From: Euryarchaeota archaeon UBA462
GTDB taxonomy: Archaea; Thermoplasmatota; Poseidoniia; Poseidoniales; Thalassarchaeaceae
Reading direction: 5' to 3'
DNA length: 64,000 nt
Assembly (NCBI GenBank): GCA_002506755.1
Contig: DAYD01000018.1
Coordinates: forward strand, 1 to 64,000
The notes below the pieces were generated by a model. The model was not told where the DNA came from, searched no databases, and worked only from the letters and a program-made list of their open reading frames with translations. This document shows, one piece after another, positions 54,936 to 62,797 of this stretch. The translations under genes were made by a program, and so were the position numbers. Each line of letters begins with the position of its first letter. The stretch's first letter is position 1.

Positions 54936-56741
54936 CTATGCGGCCCCTGTTTGGAACAGCCCTACGGACTGAGTCAGAATCCAAGCACTGAACAGGTTTG
55001 CAAGTCCTGCTACCCACATCATTTGTATCATTTGGCCAAGAACAAGAGTTGTACCACCACCTCTTATTCTGGCGGTTATTAGGCCAAGAACGACAATTGA
55101 TAGTACGATAAGAAACGAACCCATGTACTGGAACACCCTGATGTTTTGTTCTACGCCCCCAGTGTCTGAGAGTACTGGTAGAGCAACGTCTACTCCTCCT
55201 GCGGCTGTGCCTGTCTCACCAGCGCTATCGACCAGTCCCTGTGCTACCTGTGCTATGGTCTCCCCCAATCCTGCGATAATGGAGGTGGTTATGTTCAATG
55301 CGATAATCATCGCGATAAGGAGGCCATACGAGACGCTTCTCATGACGCTAGCTGATATCTCCCTCCTCTGTCGAAGCCCCAAGAGGTTTGTAGTGCTCTG
55401 GGAGACCATGTCTCCCACCAGACCAGCCTCCCCAGTTGATGATGAACCCTCAATGAAGACCCGGGTGAACCTGGATACTAACATAGAATTGTTATCTGCG
55501 GCGAACCAGTCCCAAGAATAGTCGCTGTCGATCCTCATTGAGAGTCGCTTCTCTAGGTTTGCAATTGAGTCGTCTAGAGCCCCAAAATCGATACCAGATA
55601 GCGCCTTTACCATTGCGCTTGGCTCCTGTGCCCTTGCCTGTGCCGTTCCGCCGAAAGCACGGATGAATTCTGGGAATGCCTCGTCTCTCCTTCTCACCCT
55701 AGTTTCCTCTTGAAGGGTCAGCATCGCCGGTGCAAGTAGGGGGGATGCTAGGGCTGCGATTACCAGAAGTCCGATGTAGTTCCAGTTGTCGGTTAGCCAG
55801 GAGGTGCCAGTGAATATGAAGAGTCCAATCAGTAGTAGAAACTCCATGGTACCGAGCACAGCGGCGAATATCCATGCCCTCCGCATGTCGATAGCCTGTT
55901 CTGTGTTGAATCCATGCTTGGCGAAGAGATCCTCGTCTGGAATCACGAGCGTGAATAGGTACCAAGCGCCGATCTGCAATAGTCCGAACAGAAGGCCTGC
56001 TAGGAGGACCCACCTTGCTCTCAGGATAATTTGAAATGGGTTGTTTGTTTCATCACCAGTCTGAAAGAGGATTAGATGCAATCCGGCTACTACCAGTAGA
56101 AGAAGACCCGTGGTAGTAAGAGAGACGAATGTCTCCCTGAGTGTGTCAAGTTGTTCTAATCTGGCATCATAGATAGTAGTAAATGCCTGCTCGAATGTCT
56201 CGTTCTCGCTAGTGAAGAACTCACCAATAGGCTGTCCGACCTCCACAGAGAAAGCCATTCTGTCAAGGAAATCGCTCCAAATTGCCGATGGGCTCTGCCG
56301 GCCAACGATCCTAGCGGCCTCTGGAAGATTGGTGTGCCATTTTGTCACAAGAGTCTCTATTGCTTGAATCTCAACTGCCAAGGCGCCGTAGTCTCCCATT
56401 TCCTTGAGAACATCGAACATCCCCTTTTCGGCTGACTCACCCATAGATAGTATCCCCATCCTAGTCATGAACATGTGCATGTCCTGCTCGATTTGTATTG
56501 CCTCGGCGGAGACCTGTGCTATTGGGAACAGGATCGTAGCAGCGAGGGCGAGTAATGGGAAAATCAGAATCAGAAAGGCAGCTCCAAGACCGGAAACCAC
56601 ATCGCTTACTGTGTACCAAACTGTAATTCCAGCAATGAGTCCGATAATTGTAGCTGGGAGGCTGAAGAACAACAGGTACCTGGTGAAAGGCATCCCTAGT
56701 CTGAGCAGGGCAATCTCCCAGGTGCTTGCCTTGTCCTCCAT
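54936..56741 (-). CDS. flaJ: Archaellum assembly platform protein FlaJ/ArlJ
   Basis: The polytopic membrane platform acts with the FlaI ATPase. The 601-residue protein shows two T2SSF-like segments, the first with MGDYGALAVEIQAIETLVTKWHTNLPEAARIVGRQSPSAIWSDFLDRMAFSVEVGQP and the second with FPEFIRAFGGTAQARAQEPSAMVKALS, SLVGDMVSQSTTNLLGLRQRREISASVMRSVSYGLL. There are about nine membrane helices (first LLFFSLPATIIGLIAGITVW). It follows flaI by 12 bp and precedes flaK. The protein is at the upper end of the family size range. Confidence 0.92.
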   Translation of the reverse strand: MEDKASTWEIALLRLGMPFTRYLLFFSLPATIIGLIAGITVWYTVSDVVSGLGAAFLILIFPLLALAATILFPIAQVSAEAIQIEQDMHMFMTRMGILSMGESAEKGMFDVLKEMGDYGALAVEIQAIETLVTKWHTNLPEAARIVGRQSPSAIWSDFLDRMAFSVEVGQPIGEFFTSENETFEQAFTTIYDARLEQLDTLRETFVSLTTTGLLLLVVAGLHLILFQTGDETNNPFQIILRARWVLLAGLLFGLLQIGAWYLFTLVIPDEDLFAKHGFNTEQAIDMRRAWIFAAVLGTMEFLLLIGLFIFTGTSWLTDNWNYIGLLVIAALASPLLAPAMLTLQEETRVRRRDEAFPEFIRAFGGTAQARAQEPSAMVKALSGIDFGALDDSIANLEKRLSMRIDSDYSWDWFAADNNSMLVSRFTRVFIEGSSSTGEAGLVGDMVSQSTTNLLGLRQRREISASVMRSVSYGLLIAMIIALNITTSIIAGLGETIAQVAQGLVDSAGETGTAAGGVDVALPVLSDTGGVEQNIRVFQYMGSFLIVLSIVVLGLITARIRGGGTTLVLGQMIQMMWVAGLANLFSAWILTQSVGLFQTGAA

Positions 56742-56753
56742 GATACCACAGCC

Positions 56754-58499
56754 TCAGTGGTTTATCCCAGTCCAAGTGTCAAGAGAAGAGGCGAATCTGT
56801 CCCAGCCTTCCTTGAAATATATGTCCAGTAAGTCGAACACGTCATCGTAGTGAGTTAGGTCCCTGTCTACCATCTTCTGGATCGCGTCGGTCCTCCTCTG
56901 GAGCTCGTCATAGATGTCCCTCTTACTTCGGAAACCCATTCTGGGGGCGATCTTGTTCTCCAGCATGTCGGACTGGAACATCCCTCTGAAGTAGACCTCG
57001 TCGGCTACTGGGTCCCACTCGAACATATTCCTAGTCAGAATGCCATCCGCGGTCTTGTCGAAGCCAATTACCTCGCTGACGCCTGTGATTCTCCTTGCAA
57101 TTCCTCCTCCAGGGGCCTCGACGACCTCTTGGAAAATTGCGAAGTTCAGGTTATCGAAGAACCGTGCTGGCACGTTGATCGGATCTCCTGTGAACCTCTG
57201 AATCAGCTTCACTATGTTTGATGCGTGGAATGTTCCGACGACAGGGTGTCCAGTTTGCATGGCTTGGAACGCGATAGCCCCCTCCACCCCTCTGATCTCG
57301 CCGATAATGATGTACCTAGGCCTAGACCTCAACGCGGCCTTCAAAAGATCGAACATTTCTACTCGAGAGTCCTCATTCTTTGAGTCCCTGGTGATTAGTC
57401 TCTGCCAAATTGTGTGAGCGACCTTCACTTCAGGGGTGTCCTCAGCGGTGTAAATCTTGACGTTGTGGTCAATGAATGGTAGAACTGCGTTTAGGGTTGT
57501 TGTCTTTCCAGATGCTGTTTCTCCCGATACCAGCATAGACATTCCACTCTCCAAACCGAGCCATATGTATGCGGCCATCTGCGACGAGAGAGTCTTCCAT
57601 TTAATCAGCTGGATAATGGAAATCGTCTCCTCTGCGAACTTCCTAATGGTGAAAGAAGAGCCTTGAATTGAAACGTCGTCGCTATAGATAATGTTGATTC
57701 TAGACCCATCCAGTAGAGCCCCGTCAACGATTGGCTTACTGTCCGAGACTGGTCTTCCTATCCTCTCAGACATTGATCGCAGGTACTTAGTAAGGAGTTC
57801 CTGATCCCTGAAGGATATATTTGAGGTAAGCATTGGGAATACCTTGTGATCCATGTTGATTGCAGATAGTCCTATTGAGTGTATATCCTCGAGCATCTCG
57901 TCGGCTAGGAGTGTCTCAAGGGGTCCATTATTGACTAAGTCTCGGACGACGACATACTTCAATCGGGCCAACTGCTCTGGTGTGACTTGTATTCTTGCTT
58001 CCCCTAGCCCGATGAGCTCTCTTGCTTGGTCGACAACTGGGTTAGAGAACAATGAAGACGAAGTCGTCGTCATCTCATCCATCATCTCATGGATCATCGC
58101 GATGAATTCATTGTCATCTTCGAACCTCTCCTTCTGGGGTGCATCTCTCAGAAGCCTCTCTACGATTTGGTCTCTTATTACCTCCTCTTCCGATGTAATG
58201 GTCGGTTCTAAGCCGAACCAGAAGGTGTTGCCAGCTCCTTCCGCTCCTTCGGGAGGGGCATACACGTGTGCGAAACAAGGGGGTTTTGTGGCGTAGATTA
58301 GGTTTCTTGGGCTCACGCTTTTTGCATCTCTGTCGAGTGGCCCGTAGTATATCGGCCTCGAGCCGTGCTTTGCCTCAAACTCCTCAACCCATGTTCTGAT
58401 GTGCGGGTATTCGGCCATAAGGCCCCCAAGGTCACCAGGCTGGATGTTAAACTCCGGCTCTTTTGGGCCTTCTTCCCCCGTCTCCTGTTCCGTAACCAT
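56754..58499 (-). CDS. flaI: Archaellum motor ATPase FlaI/ArlI
   Basis: This type IV secretion ATPase powers assembly and rotation of the archaellum. The 581-residue protein has Walker A MLVSGETASGKTTTLNAVLPF (about 323-343), the Asp box IYTAEDTPEVKVAHTIWQRL, Walker B YIIIGEIRGVEGAIAFQAMQTGHPVVGTFHA (about 394-424, with the His box) and an arginine finger region RSMSERIGRPVSDSKPIVDG (about 246-265). It lies between flaH (9-bp gap) and flaJ (12-bp gap), the usual order. Confidence 0.97.
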   Translation of the reverse strand: MVTEQETGEEGPKEPEFNIQPGDLGGLMAEYPHIRTWVEEFEAKHGSRPIYYGPLDRDAKSVSPRNLIYATKPPCFAHVYAPPEGAEGAGNTFWFGLEPTITSEEEVIRDQIVERLLRDAPQKERFEDDNEFIAMIHEMMDEMTTTSSSLFSNPVVDQARELIGLGEARIQVTPEQLARLKYVVVRDLVNNGPLETLLADEMLEDIHSIGLSAINMDHKVFPMLTSNISFRDQELLTKYLRSMSERIGRPVSDSKPIVDGALLDGSRINIIYSDDVSIQGSSFTIRKFAEETISIIQLIKWKTLSSQMAAYIWLGLESGMSMLVSGETASGKTTTLNAVLPFIDHNVKIYTAEDTPEVKVAHTIWQRLITRDSKNEDSRVEMFDLLKAALRSRPRYIIIGEIRGVEGAIAFQAMQTGHPVVGTFHASNIVKLIQRFTGDPINVPARFFDNLNFAIFQEVVEAPGGGIARRITGVSEVIGFDKTADGILTRNMFEWDPVADEVYFRGMFQSDMLENKIAPRMGFRSKRDIYDELQRRTDAIQKMVDRDLTHYDDVFDLLDIYFKEGWDRFASSLDTWTGINH

Positions 58500-58508
58500 T
58501 CATCCACC

Positions 58509-59210
58509 TCATGCCACCGCAGTGATGTCCACAATGAATCCCATCTCGGGCATCACCTTCCAACCTATCCTTTCCGTGACTGGACCTGCAGCTCTGAGAA
58601 ACCTAGTCACTCCAACGGTCCTTACAAGCTGTCCGCCGACCACTGCTGTCATTAGATCAAGAAGAACTTCTGCCGAGTTCTTCATGTCCCTCAGGGTGTC
58701 GTGGTCCATCTCATCTGGGTCAATTGTTAGAATCAAGGTTCGGCCCTCAGAAGTGAACTTGCGGAGTCTTGAAAGAAGCTCCTTGCCCCCCATTTCAGGA
58801 GGCATTAATTCGGATGCTCTGTCGATGATCACTACCTCGGCCTCCTTGGAGGGAGCTGTCTCTAGAAGGTCTAGTAAGGTCACTTGGTCTTCAGACTGGT
58901 CTGCAAGCACACCAAAGCTAGATATCAGATGGAATGTGCCTTCGTCAATTCTCTTGTCCATGTAGTATCCGATGCTTGAAACTTGCTCTAGCCACCCTCT
59001 AGTTGTTAGCTCGGTGGTGTACATGGCGACCTTGACATCGTTTGCGGTCATTCCAAATGACATTCTCTGTCCAATGATGCTCTTGCCAGATCCTATCCCT
59101 CCACAGACTAGCATAAGGGCGCGATTGGGTATGGCTGTCCCCATGCTCTGCCCGAGGCTGTCCTGAATAACTCCGAAGTCGAAGTTGTCAACGTTACTAG
59201 GGGACGACAA
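58509..59210 (-). CDS. flaH: Archaellum motor component FlaH/ArlH
   Basis: This KaiC-like ATP-binding protein regulates the FlaI motor. The 233-residue protein has Walker A LVCGGIGSGKSIIGQRMSFG (about 34-53), the segment YTTELTTRGWLEQVSSIGYYMD (about 65-86), Walker B-like AEVVIIDRASELMPPE (about 118-133) and LILTIDPDEMDHDTLRDMKNSAEVLLDL. The start overlaps the end of flaG by 14 bp, suggesting coupled translation. Confidence 0.94.
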   Translation of the reverse strand: MSSPSNVDNFDFGVIQDSLGQSMGTAIPNRALMLVCGGIGSGKSIIGQRMSFGMTANDVKVAMYTTELTTRGWLEQVSSIGYYMDKRIDEGTFHLISSFGVLADQSEDQVTLLDLLETAPSKEAEVVIIDRASELMPPEMGGKELLSRLRKFTSEGRTLILTIDPDEMDHDTLRDMKNSAEVLLDLMTAVVGGQLVRTVGVTRFLRAAGPVTERIGWKVMPEMGFIVDITAVA

Positions 59211-59682
59211 TTCTTACTTCCTCCGTGACTGTGTATGACCCGGTGTAGCCGGATGCGGTGGATGAGACTGAAAAGGTCAGTAGAACGTCATGAGTTCCCG
59301 ACGCATAGCTAAGCCCGCTTGCTGTGCCATCAATATTCAAGTTCAGGTTTTGTCCAGGGAGCCACTGAGTCTCGCTATTTGGAAGCGTTACTGCCATATT
59401 GCTACCCTCCAGCAATACTCCTATGGCGTTCACGTCCAAGAAGGTCTCGCCTGAGTTCTGGAGGTATATGTTGGCGCTATCGGTTGCAGTGTCCCACTGT
59501 ATGTATCTGGGATCACTCACCAAGGAAGCTCTGGTCCTGACGTCCTCAGCTCCCTGTTTGCCTCTTTCATCAAGTATATCGTCCATGTCATTCCATGTCT
59601 GAAGTAGGACTCCGGAGACTATTGCTGCTACAATAAGTCCAGCGCTCAAAAGTATTAGTTCCGACGGTCCGCTTCCAGCCAA
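59197..59682 (-). CDS. flaG: Archaellum stator protein FlaG/ArlG-like
   Basis: This 161-residue protein has one N-terminal membrane helix (about 7-27, LILLSAGLIVAAIVSGVLLQTW), as in ArlG, then a beta-sandwich outside the membrane (DPRYIQWDTATDSANIYLQNSGETFLDVNAIGVLLEGS, LPGQNLNLNIDG). ArlF and ArlG form the stator in the pseudoperiplasm and contact the S-layer. The short N-terminus without a leader and the NSGE.FLDVN.I pattern fit ArlG. It lies between the ArlF-like gene (9-bp gap) and flaH (overlap). Confidence 0.8.
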   Translation of the reverse strand: MAGSGPSELILLSAGLIVAAIVSGVLLQTWNDMDDILDERGKQGAEDVRTRASLVSDPRYIQWDTATDSANIYLQNSGETFLDVNAIGVLLEGSNMAVTLPNSETQWLPGQNLNLNIDGTASGLSYASGTHDVLLTFSVSSTASGYTGSYTVTEEVRIVVP

Positions 59683-59691
59683 CTTTTCACC

Positions 59692-60390
59692 TCATGATAC
59701 AGTTATTGTCTCCGCGTCATTGTAGTCGTATATAGCAAGGAAGGCTCGATCGGGGTCGGCCCCAATCGGGAAGCCGTGGACACTGAGGTCAAGAGGGAAA
59801 TCGTCCGTCGTTAGCGATTCTCCAGGGAATAGGTACAGGTTAGGTCCATTGTAATGGTTCACAAATGGTGCGAATGGAAGACCGGTCGAGTCCTCCTCTG
59901 TGTTCGAAAATGTCACGTAGATGTGCGATAGGTCGATTGTCTCTGAACCGGAGTTGATAATCGAAATGTTGTTTTGGTCGTGTATGTCATTAATATTGAC
60001 TTGAGCTGAAGAGCCCCCAGATGGGCAATCTACGTCTCTGGTCGCTAACTCCGTATAGCCACTTCCGGCTGAGGTTATCGTGACGCTGGTGATTTCCCCA
60101 GAGCCGCCAACTGCAGTTGTGAATGTTAAGCCAGTTCCTGTAGCTCCGGAAATGGTGCAGATTTCAGCCACGTAGCCGCTACCAGGGGTGGATACTGACA
60201 GGGATTCGACAGGGCCTGTAGACATCTCCTGATCGAAAACAGAGACTATTTCCACCTTCGGATCTGGGAGATCGTAGTCCGCATTCCTTACAGATTCGTC
60301 TACGCTTTCCACCATAGTCACAGTTGCCATCCCGAACACCATGATGAACACGGTGCCGACTACCATCGCGCCTACGCTAGACCCGGACAT
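59692..60390 (-). CDS. flaF: Archaellum stator protein FlaF/ArlF-like with a GSGY-repeat insertion
   Basis: This 232-residue protein has one N-terminal helix (about 5-25, SVGAMVVGTVFIMVFGMATVTMV) and a final sandwich reading NNISIINSGSETIDLSHIYVTFSNTEEDSTGLPFAPF, LYLFPGESLTTDDFPLDL, which fits ArlF. Between the first strand (VEIVSVFDQE) and this sandwich, residues about 60-125 carry repeats seen in phage and bacterial adhesin proteins: STPGSGYVAEICTISGATGTGLTFTTAVGG, then GEITSVTITSAGSGYTEL. This makes it clearly longer than ordinary ArlF (about 130-165 residues). It follows the ArlCDE-like gene by 12 bp. Confidence 0.75.
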   Translation of the reverse strand: MSGSSVGAMVVGTVFIMVFGMATVTMVESVDESVRNADYDLPDPKVEIVSVFDQEMSTGPVESLSVSTPGSGYVAEICTISGATGTGLTFTTAVGGSGEITSVTITSAGSGYTELATRDVDCPSGGSSAQVNINDIHDQNNISIINSGSETIDLSHIYVTFSNTEEDSTGLPFAPFVNHYNGPNLYLFPGESLTTDDFPLDLSVHGFPIGADPDRAFLAIYDYNDAETITVS

Positions 60391-60402
60391 CCAATCCCCC
60401 CC

Positions 60403-61221
60403 CTAGGGAGTCCCCTGGGCCCTCCAAGCCTCGATCATGGCTGCGAACGTCAGGAGCGTCCTGTTGTTTACGGCGGGAGTCCCCTCTGAGGCTTCGCCGG
60501 GCTCTGCCAAGGTGGCAATCGAGATTAGCGCCTTCTCCTCTGCCGCGGTAATGACTCCGGACTTTGATGCGGCCTTCAAGAAGTTCAAAGCATCCGCGCC
60601 ATTCATGTGATCTAGCAGAAGAGCCACGATTTTGGTTGGATCGACGTTTGGGCCATGCATAAGTGCCTCTTCCTCCGAAGTCTTGAGGAAGGGGTTGACG
60701 GCTAGGGATTGTGCCTCATAGAGGTCCAGAAGACTGGGTCCACCGGGTTTCCCAGTACCTGACATGGCATCGCTCGAAGGTGGTGCGCCGTCTACAGGTC
60801 TGCTTGTGACCTGTCCATCGTCTCCTACAGTATGGATGACATCCTGAGAACCTCCCCCTCCGTCTCCTACGGATGCGGTGCTGGCGGCGGACTCTGCCGC
60901 GATCTTTGCGGTCTGCTGAGCAGTCATCTTGATGTTCGCCTCCATCATGTCCATAGCCGTCTCCAGCCTTTCGAACCTGTCCTTTACCATTTCCACGAGC
61001 TCTGGTATCTTGTCCTGGTTCTGATTTCCCTGAGGGTCACCGAGGACTCCTACCCTAGTCCCAGAGGGGGCGAAAAGCCATGCCTCGAGATCTGTAGGCC
61101 TGAACTCTGTTGGTATGTCGACGTGCTCTACTGACAACCTTGCGACCTTATCCAGTCGTGATGCCATGCCAGAATCGGCGTTGGTGTCACTAGAGGGCTT
61201 GAATTTGTCCAATAGACCCAT
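60403..61221 (-). CDS. Probable ArlCDE-like archaellum protein
   Basis: This 272-residue soluble protein lies at the place of flaC/D/E. An N-terminal region (MGLLDKFKPSS, then VDIPTEFRPTDLEAWLFAPSG) precedes a coiled coil (about 70-115, VEMVKDRFERLETAMDMMEANIKMTAQQTAKIAAES). A Gly/Asp-rich linker follows, then a helical C-terminal domain with VALLLDHMNGADALNFLKAASKSGVITAAEEKALISIATLA (about 195-235), which resembles the end of FlaD/E, where a similar helix pair is followed by a basic or acidic tail. ArlCDE connects the motor with the chemotaxis adaptor CheF. The match is by place and helix pattern; sequence identity looks low. Confidence 0.55.
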   Translation of the reverse strand: MGLLDKFKPSSDTNADSGMASRLDKVARLSVEHVDIPTEFRPTDLEAWLFAPSGTRVGVLGDPQGNQNQDKIPELVEMVKDRFERLETAMDMMEANIKMTAQQTAKIAAESAASTASVGDGGGGSQDVIHTVGDDGQVTSRPVDGAPPSSDAMSGTGKPGGPSLLDLYEAQSLAVNPFLKTSEEEALMHGPNVDPTKIVALLLDHMNGADALNFLKAASKSGVITAAEEKALISIATLAEPGEASEGTPAVNNRTLLTFAAMIEAWRAQGTP

Positions 61222-61272
61222 TCTTGCACCTCATGCAACCATCTCCGCGCTATATTCTAGCTCTAGCGAGCC

Positions 61273-61998
61273 TCACATTATCGAGGTTCCCAGCTTCACC
61301 GAGTCTATCGAGAGCTCGGTCAGGGTCTCGCCGCCGCCATCGACCACGAGCCTCATGTTTAGGGTCGTTCCAGGGACCGCCATTACGTCGCACCCTGCTG
61401 GGTTAGCAGCGTCTGCGATGTCAGCAGAGTCGATCTCGTCTTCTGAGTCGCCTGTATTGTCGAAGTCGGCGAGGGCTAGTGTGATTTGCCCCTTGTAGGA
61501 GGTTCCTGCTGTGAGTTCCGTTCCAGCAGGGATTGCGGTTCCATCCAAGTCAGTCACGGTAAGTGTGTCCGATTCGACGACTACTTGGTCAATAGCTGAC
61601 TCTGCACCGGAATTCTCCGTAGCGGAGATGGTGCCATCTCCGTTGATGTCAGTTTTGAGCCTGCACGAGATATAGTACTGGATGTCGCCCTGCTGGACTC
61701 CTATCGAACCAGATGCAATTCTTACGAATATGTCCATCGATTTGAGGTGGGTGTCACCGTTTGCTCCCAGGTTGTCCTCTGATGCTGATACGAACACATC
61801 CATTATCGAGACCTTACCAGAGATCTGCTCTCTGGTGTCTGAGCTGGTGTTTTCGGCGTTCTGTTGTAGCTCCTCTGCGGTCTTGATGATGATCGTCGAT
61901 GCCACTGCGGCTACTAGGATCAGGGCAATGAAAACAATCATCGCACCGATACCGATTGACCCCTCGTCACGTCTGTGGATGTTCATTTCAGACTCCAT
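61273..61998 (-). CDS. flaB: Archaellin (FlaB/ArlB), second copy
   Basis: This 241-residue archaellin has a short N-terminal leader ending in NIHRRDEG, then the hydrophobic filament core SIGIGAMIVFIALILVAAVASTIIIKTAEELQQNAE, and a variable beta-rich surface domain ending with MRLVVDGGGETLTELSIDSVKLGTSIM. The prepilin peptidase is expected to cut near the DEG, although the usual archaellin leader has a basic residue at that place. The ATG overlaps the stop of the first archaellin as TGATG, and a 13-base Shine-Dalgarno stands before it. Confidence 0.92.
   Translation of the reverse strand: MESEMNIHRRDEGSIGIGAMIVFIALILVAAVASTIIIKTAEELQQNAENTSSDTREQISGKVSIMDVFVSASEDNLGANGDTHLKSMDIFVRIASGSIGVQQGDIQYYISCRLKTDINGDGTISATENSGAESAIDQVVVESDTLTVTDLDGTAIPAGTELTAGTSYKGQITLALADFDNTGDSEDEIDSADIADAANPAGCDVMAVPGTTLNMRLVVDGGGETLTELSIDSVKLGTSIM
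61901..61971. repeat. 71-bp exact repeat, copy in the second archaellin
   Basis: This stretch is identical to 62605-62675. It encodes the leader end and hydrophobic core of the archaellin. Sequences just outside it differ at synonymous sites. Confidence 0.95.
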
Positions 61999-62708
61999 CA
62001 GATCACCTCCTTACCGGGTACGATCGACTCGATCTTCATCTCTGTGATCGTGGTTCCGCCCTCTTGTACGATCATCTTCAGGTTCAAGGTTTCGCCGACC
62101 CCTGCGAGGGTATTGCACTGTCCACCCTCATCCAATTCGAGGGCGCCACCTCCATCGTCATCCCAGACCTCGTCGTCGTTGCTAGCCGTACCGTCTGTGC
62201 TCTTGTCGAGATCTATCTCAAACATGAATGACGTTCCCGCCGTCAGTTCGTCATTAGCGGCGAACCTTGTGCCATCCAATTGCATAGCGTTTGGATCGGA
62301 GTATCCCGAGCCGCCATCTTGGGCTTCTCCCCAGGCGCCGTCGGTACCGAGGTTTCCGGTGACCACACCGTAGTTGGTATCGTCACCGCATGTTATCAGC
62401 CATTCGATGTTGTTCACCAATACGTCAGTGGAACCCGATGCGACCTTTGCTGTGACAAGTAGGGAGTTTATGTCAGTAGTTCCTGTGGTGTTAACCAGTA
62501 TCTGAATTATGCTGATTTTACCCGAGATTTCCTTCCTTGTGTCGTCGCTGGTTGCCTCTGCGTTCTGTTGTAGTTCTTCGGCGGTCTTGATAATGATCGT
62601 CGAGGCCACTGCGGCTACTAGGATCAGGGCAATGAAAACAATCATCGCACCGATACCGATTGACCCCTCGTCACGGTTTATGTCTACTCTTTGGTATTCT
62701 TCGCTCAT
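61998..62708 (-). CDS. flaB: Archaellin (FlaB/ArlB), first copy
   Basis: The ATG at 62708 (MSEEYQRV), 7 bases after GGTGA, is preferred to one 27 codons upstream. The 236-residue product has leader MSEEYQRVDINRDEG, the core SIGIGAMIVFIALILVAAVASTIIIKTAEELQQNAE (the same as the second copy) and an acidic surface domain (DKSTDGTASNDDEVWDDDGGG), then LNLKMIVQEGGTTITEMKIESIVPGKEVI. It is the first archaellin of the cluster and has a TATA-like promoter behind it. An archaellum filament of two subunits, major and minor, is known in other archaea; which one is major cannot be told. Confidence 0.92.
   Translation of the reverse strand: MSEEYQRVDINRDEGSIGIGAMIVFIALILVAAVASTIIIKTAEELQQNAEATSDDTRKEISGKISIIQILVNTTGTTDINSLLVTAKVASGSTDVLVNNIEWLITCGDDTNYGVVTGNLGTDGAWGEAQDGGSGYSDPNAMQLDGTRFAANDELTAGTSFMFEIDLDKSTDGTASNDDEVWDDDGGGALELDEGGQCNTLAGVGETLNLKMIVQEGGTTITEMKIESIVPGKEVI
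62001..62013 (-). promoter_or_regulatory. 13-base Shine-Dalgarno of the second archaellin
   Basis: On the minus strand, TAAGGAGGTGATC lies 2 bases before the ATG of the second archaellin. It is fully complementary to the well-conserved 16S rRNA 3' tail (GATCACCTCCTTA). It lies inside the last codons of the first archaellin. Confidence 0.8.
62605..62675. repeat. 71-bp exact repeat, copy in the first archaellin
   Basis: Identical to 61901-61971; see that entry. The identity at DNA level in genes whose other parts have diverged suggests gene conversion or strong constraint. Confidence 0.95.
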
Positions 62709-62769
62709 ACGCGTGTCACCTGTGCCCCCTTGTGGATGCTTTTCACTTATCATGTTAATGGAAAAATCG

Positions 62770-62782
62770 GGTTTATTTAGAT
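62770..62782 (-). promoter_or_regulatory. Candidate promoter of the archaellin genes
   Basis: On the minus strand the sequence CTAAATAAAC (about 62772-62781) is a good archaeal TATA box. It lies about 65 bp upstream of the first archaellin start in the 89-bp gap after the coiled-coil gene, and predicts a transcript start near 62747. It would permit separate high expression of archaellins. Confidence 0.45.
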
Positions 62783-62797
62783 GGCTCAAAACAATAG

